Shown here piece by piece: positions 5,498-5,741 of a DNA stretch of 5,741 nucleotides (position 1 is the first letter of the stretch; each line of letters opens with the position of its first letter). The stretch is taken from the NCBI GenBank assembly GCA_017430155.1, contig JAFRNO010000364.1, positions 1 through 5,741 on the forward strand, written 5' to 3'. A program made the translations under genes and the position numbers. The stretch is from Kiritimatiellia bacterium (GTDB lineage: Bacteria; Verrucomicrobiota; Kiritimatiellia; RFP12; UBA1067). The notes beneath the pieces were generated by a model. It made no database searches. It saw only the letters and a program-made list of their open reading frames with translations, and was not told where the DNA came from.

Positions 5498-5564
5498 GGC
5501 TTGAGATTTGCAGGTCTAGATTTATGGCCGAACGCGATTCAGCCAATCTCGACCCGTCAAATCC

Positions 5565-5741
5565 TTACGCCCTGCGGCGGCGGAGCGCAAGCCCCGCGAG
5601 GCCGATGAGCATCAGCATGCCACTGGTAGGCTCAGGGACGTCGGGCTGGCTTCCGCCAGACGTTGCCGTCCAGCCAGAGGTCTCCGCGAAGGTCTTGGTG
5701 AACTGGAGGTTGCCCGCACCAGGAACGGACTTTGTGTCAAG
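5565..5741 (-). CDS. PEP-CTERM sorting-domain protein, C-terminal fragment (5' part beyond window edge)
   Basis: The last 58 residues are visible, ending at a TAA (TTA at 5565-5567 on plus). The C-terminus has VPEPTSG, a hydrophobic stretch (MLMLIGLAGLAL) and an RRRRA tail, a complete PEP-CTERM signal for export and exosortase processing. Just before it is GWTATSGGSQPD, nearly the same as GWTATSKGTQPD of the left-edge gene. Further upstream (LDTKSVPGAGNLQFTKTFAETS) the two fragments are not obviously alike, apart from a general beta-rich, polar character. It is oriented with and immediately upstream of A2-B2-C2, mirroring the left-hand arrangement. The main domain is outside the window, so its function is unknown. 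Confidence 0.9.
   Translation of the reverse strand, partial: LDTKSVPGAGNLQFTKTFAETSGWTATSGGSQPDVPEPTSGMLMLIGLAGLALRRRRA

Noticed and set aside
5442..5546. 35-residue N-terminal extension of A2
   Set aside because: It would translate through the terminator-like hairpin, has no ribosome binding site, and is not hydrophobic; GGAGG at 5449-5453 points to the ATG at 5441.
5505..5560. Possible promoter on minus (TTGACG, TTGGCT and a CATAAAT-like -10)
   Set aside because: TTGACG has no -10 match at proper distance, and TTGGCT/CATAAAT is weak with a short spacer; not enough to annotate.

Overview
The window is best explained as a chromosomal segment of a Kiritimatiellota-type bacterium (Verrucomicrobiota/PVC group, probably an uncultured animal-gut lineage). 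This rests on GC-rich coding sequence, two truncated genes ending in PEP-CTERM sorting signals (VPEPTSG, a hydrophobic stretch, then an Arg-rich tail), and short, tightly coupled operons of envelope proteins with no well-known function. The taxonomic call is an inference from protein style; there is no rRNA or other marker.

The layout is mirror-symmetric about position ~3057. On the left, plus strand: the 3' end of a PEP-CTERM protein gene (3-221), a strong hairpin (262-294), then a three-gene operon A1 (376-1389), B1 (1389-2192), C1 (2189-3037). On the right, minus strand: the 3' end of a second PEP-CTERM protein gene (5741-5565), an almost identical hairpin (5497-5465), then A2 (5441-4632), B2 (4635-3850), C2 (3853-3077). 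The two operons converge across a 39-bp gap. A1/A2, B1/B2 and C1/C2 are paralogous pairs by direct reading of the proteins, and the gene-junction overlaps (ATGA at A/B, GTGA at B/C) recur in both copies.

The A and C proteins are predicted single-pass inner-membrane proteins with a cytoplasmic N-terminus, a linker and a periplasmic helical domain. That C-terminal domain is shared between A and C, so the module also contains an internal duplication. A1, C1 and C2 begin with a ~42-residue domain whose residue pattern resembles the N-terminus of GspF/PilC-type secretion proteins; A2 lacks it. The B proteins have a signal peptide and no transmembrane segment after it, and are probably periplasmic or secreted. 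One reading is that each operon encodes an envelope complex (two related anchored subunits plus one soluble subunit) linked to the neighbouring exported PEP-CTERM protein. No biochemical function can be assigned from the sequence. There are no RNA genes, CRISPR arrays, transposases or phage genes. No gene-free stretch exceeds ~155 bp.
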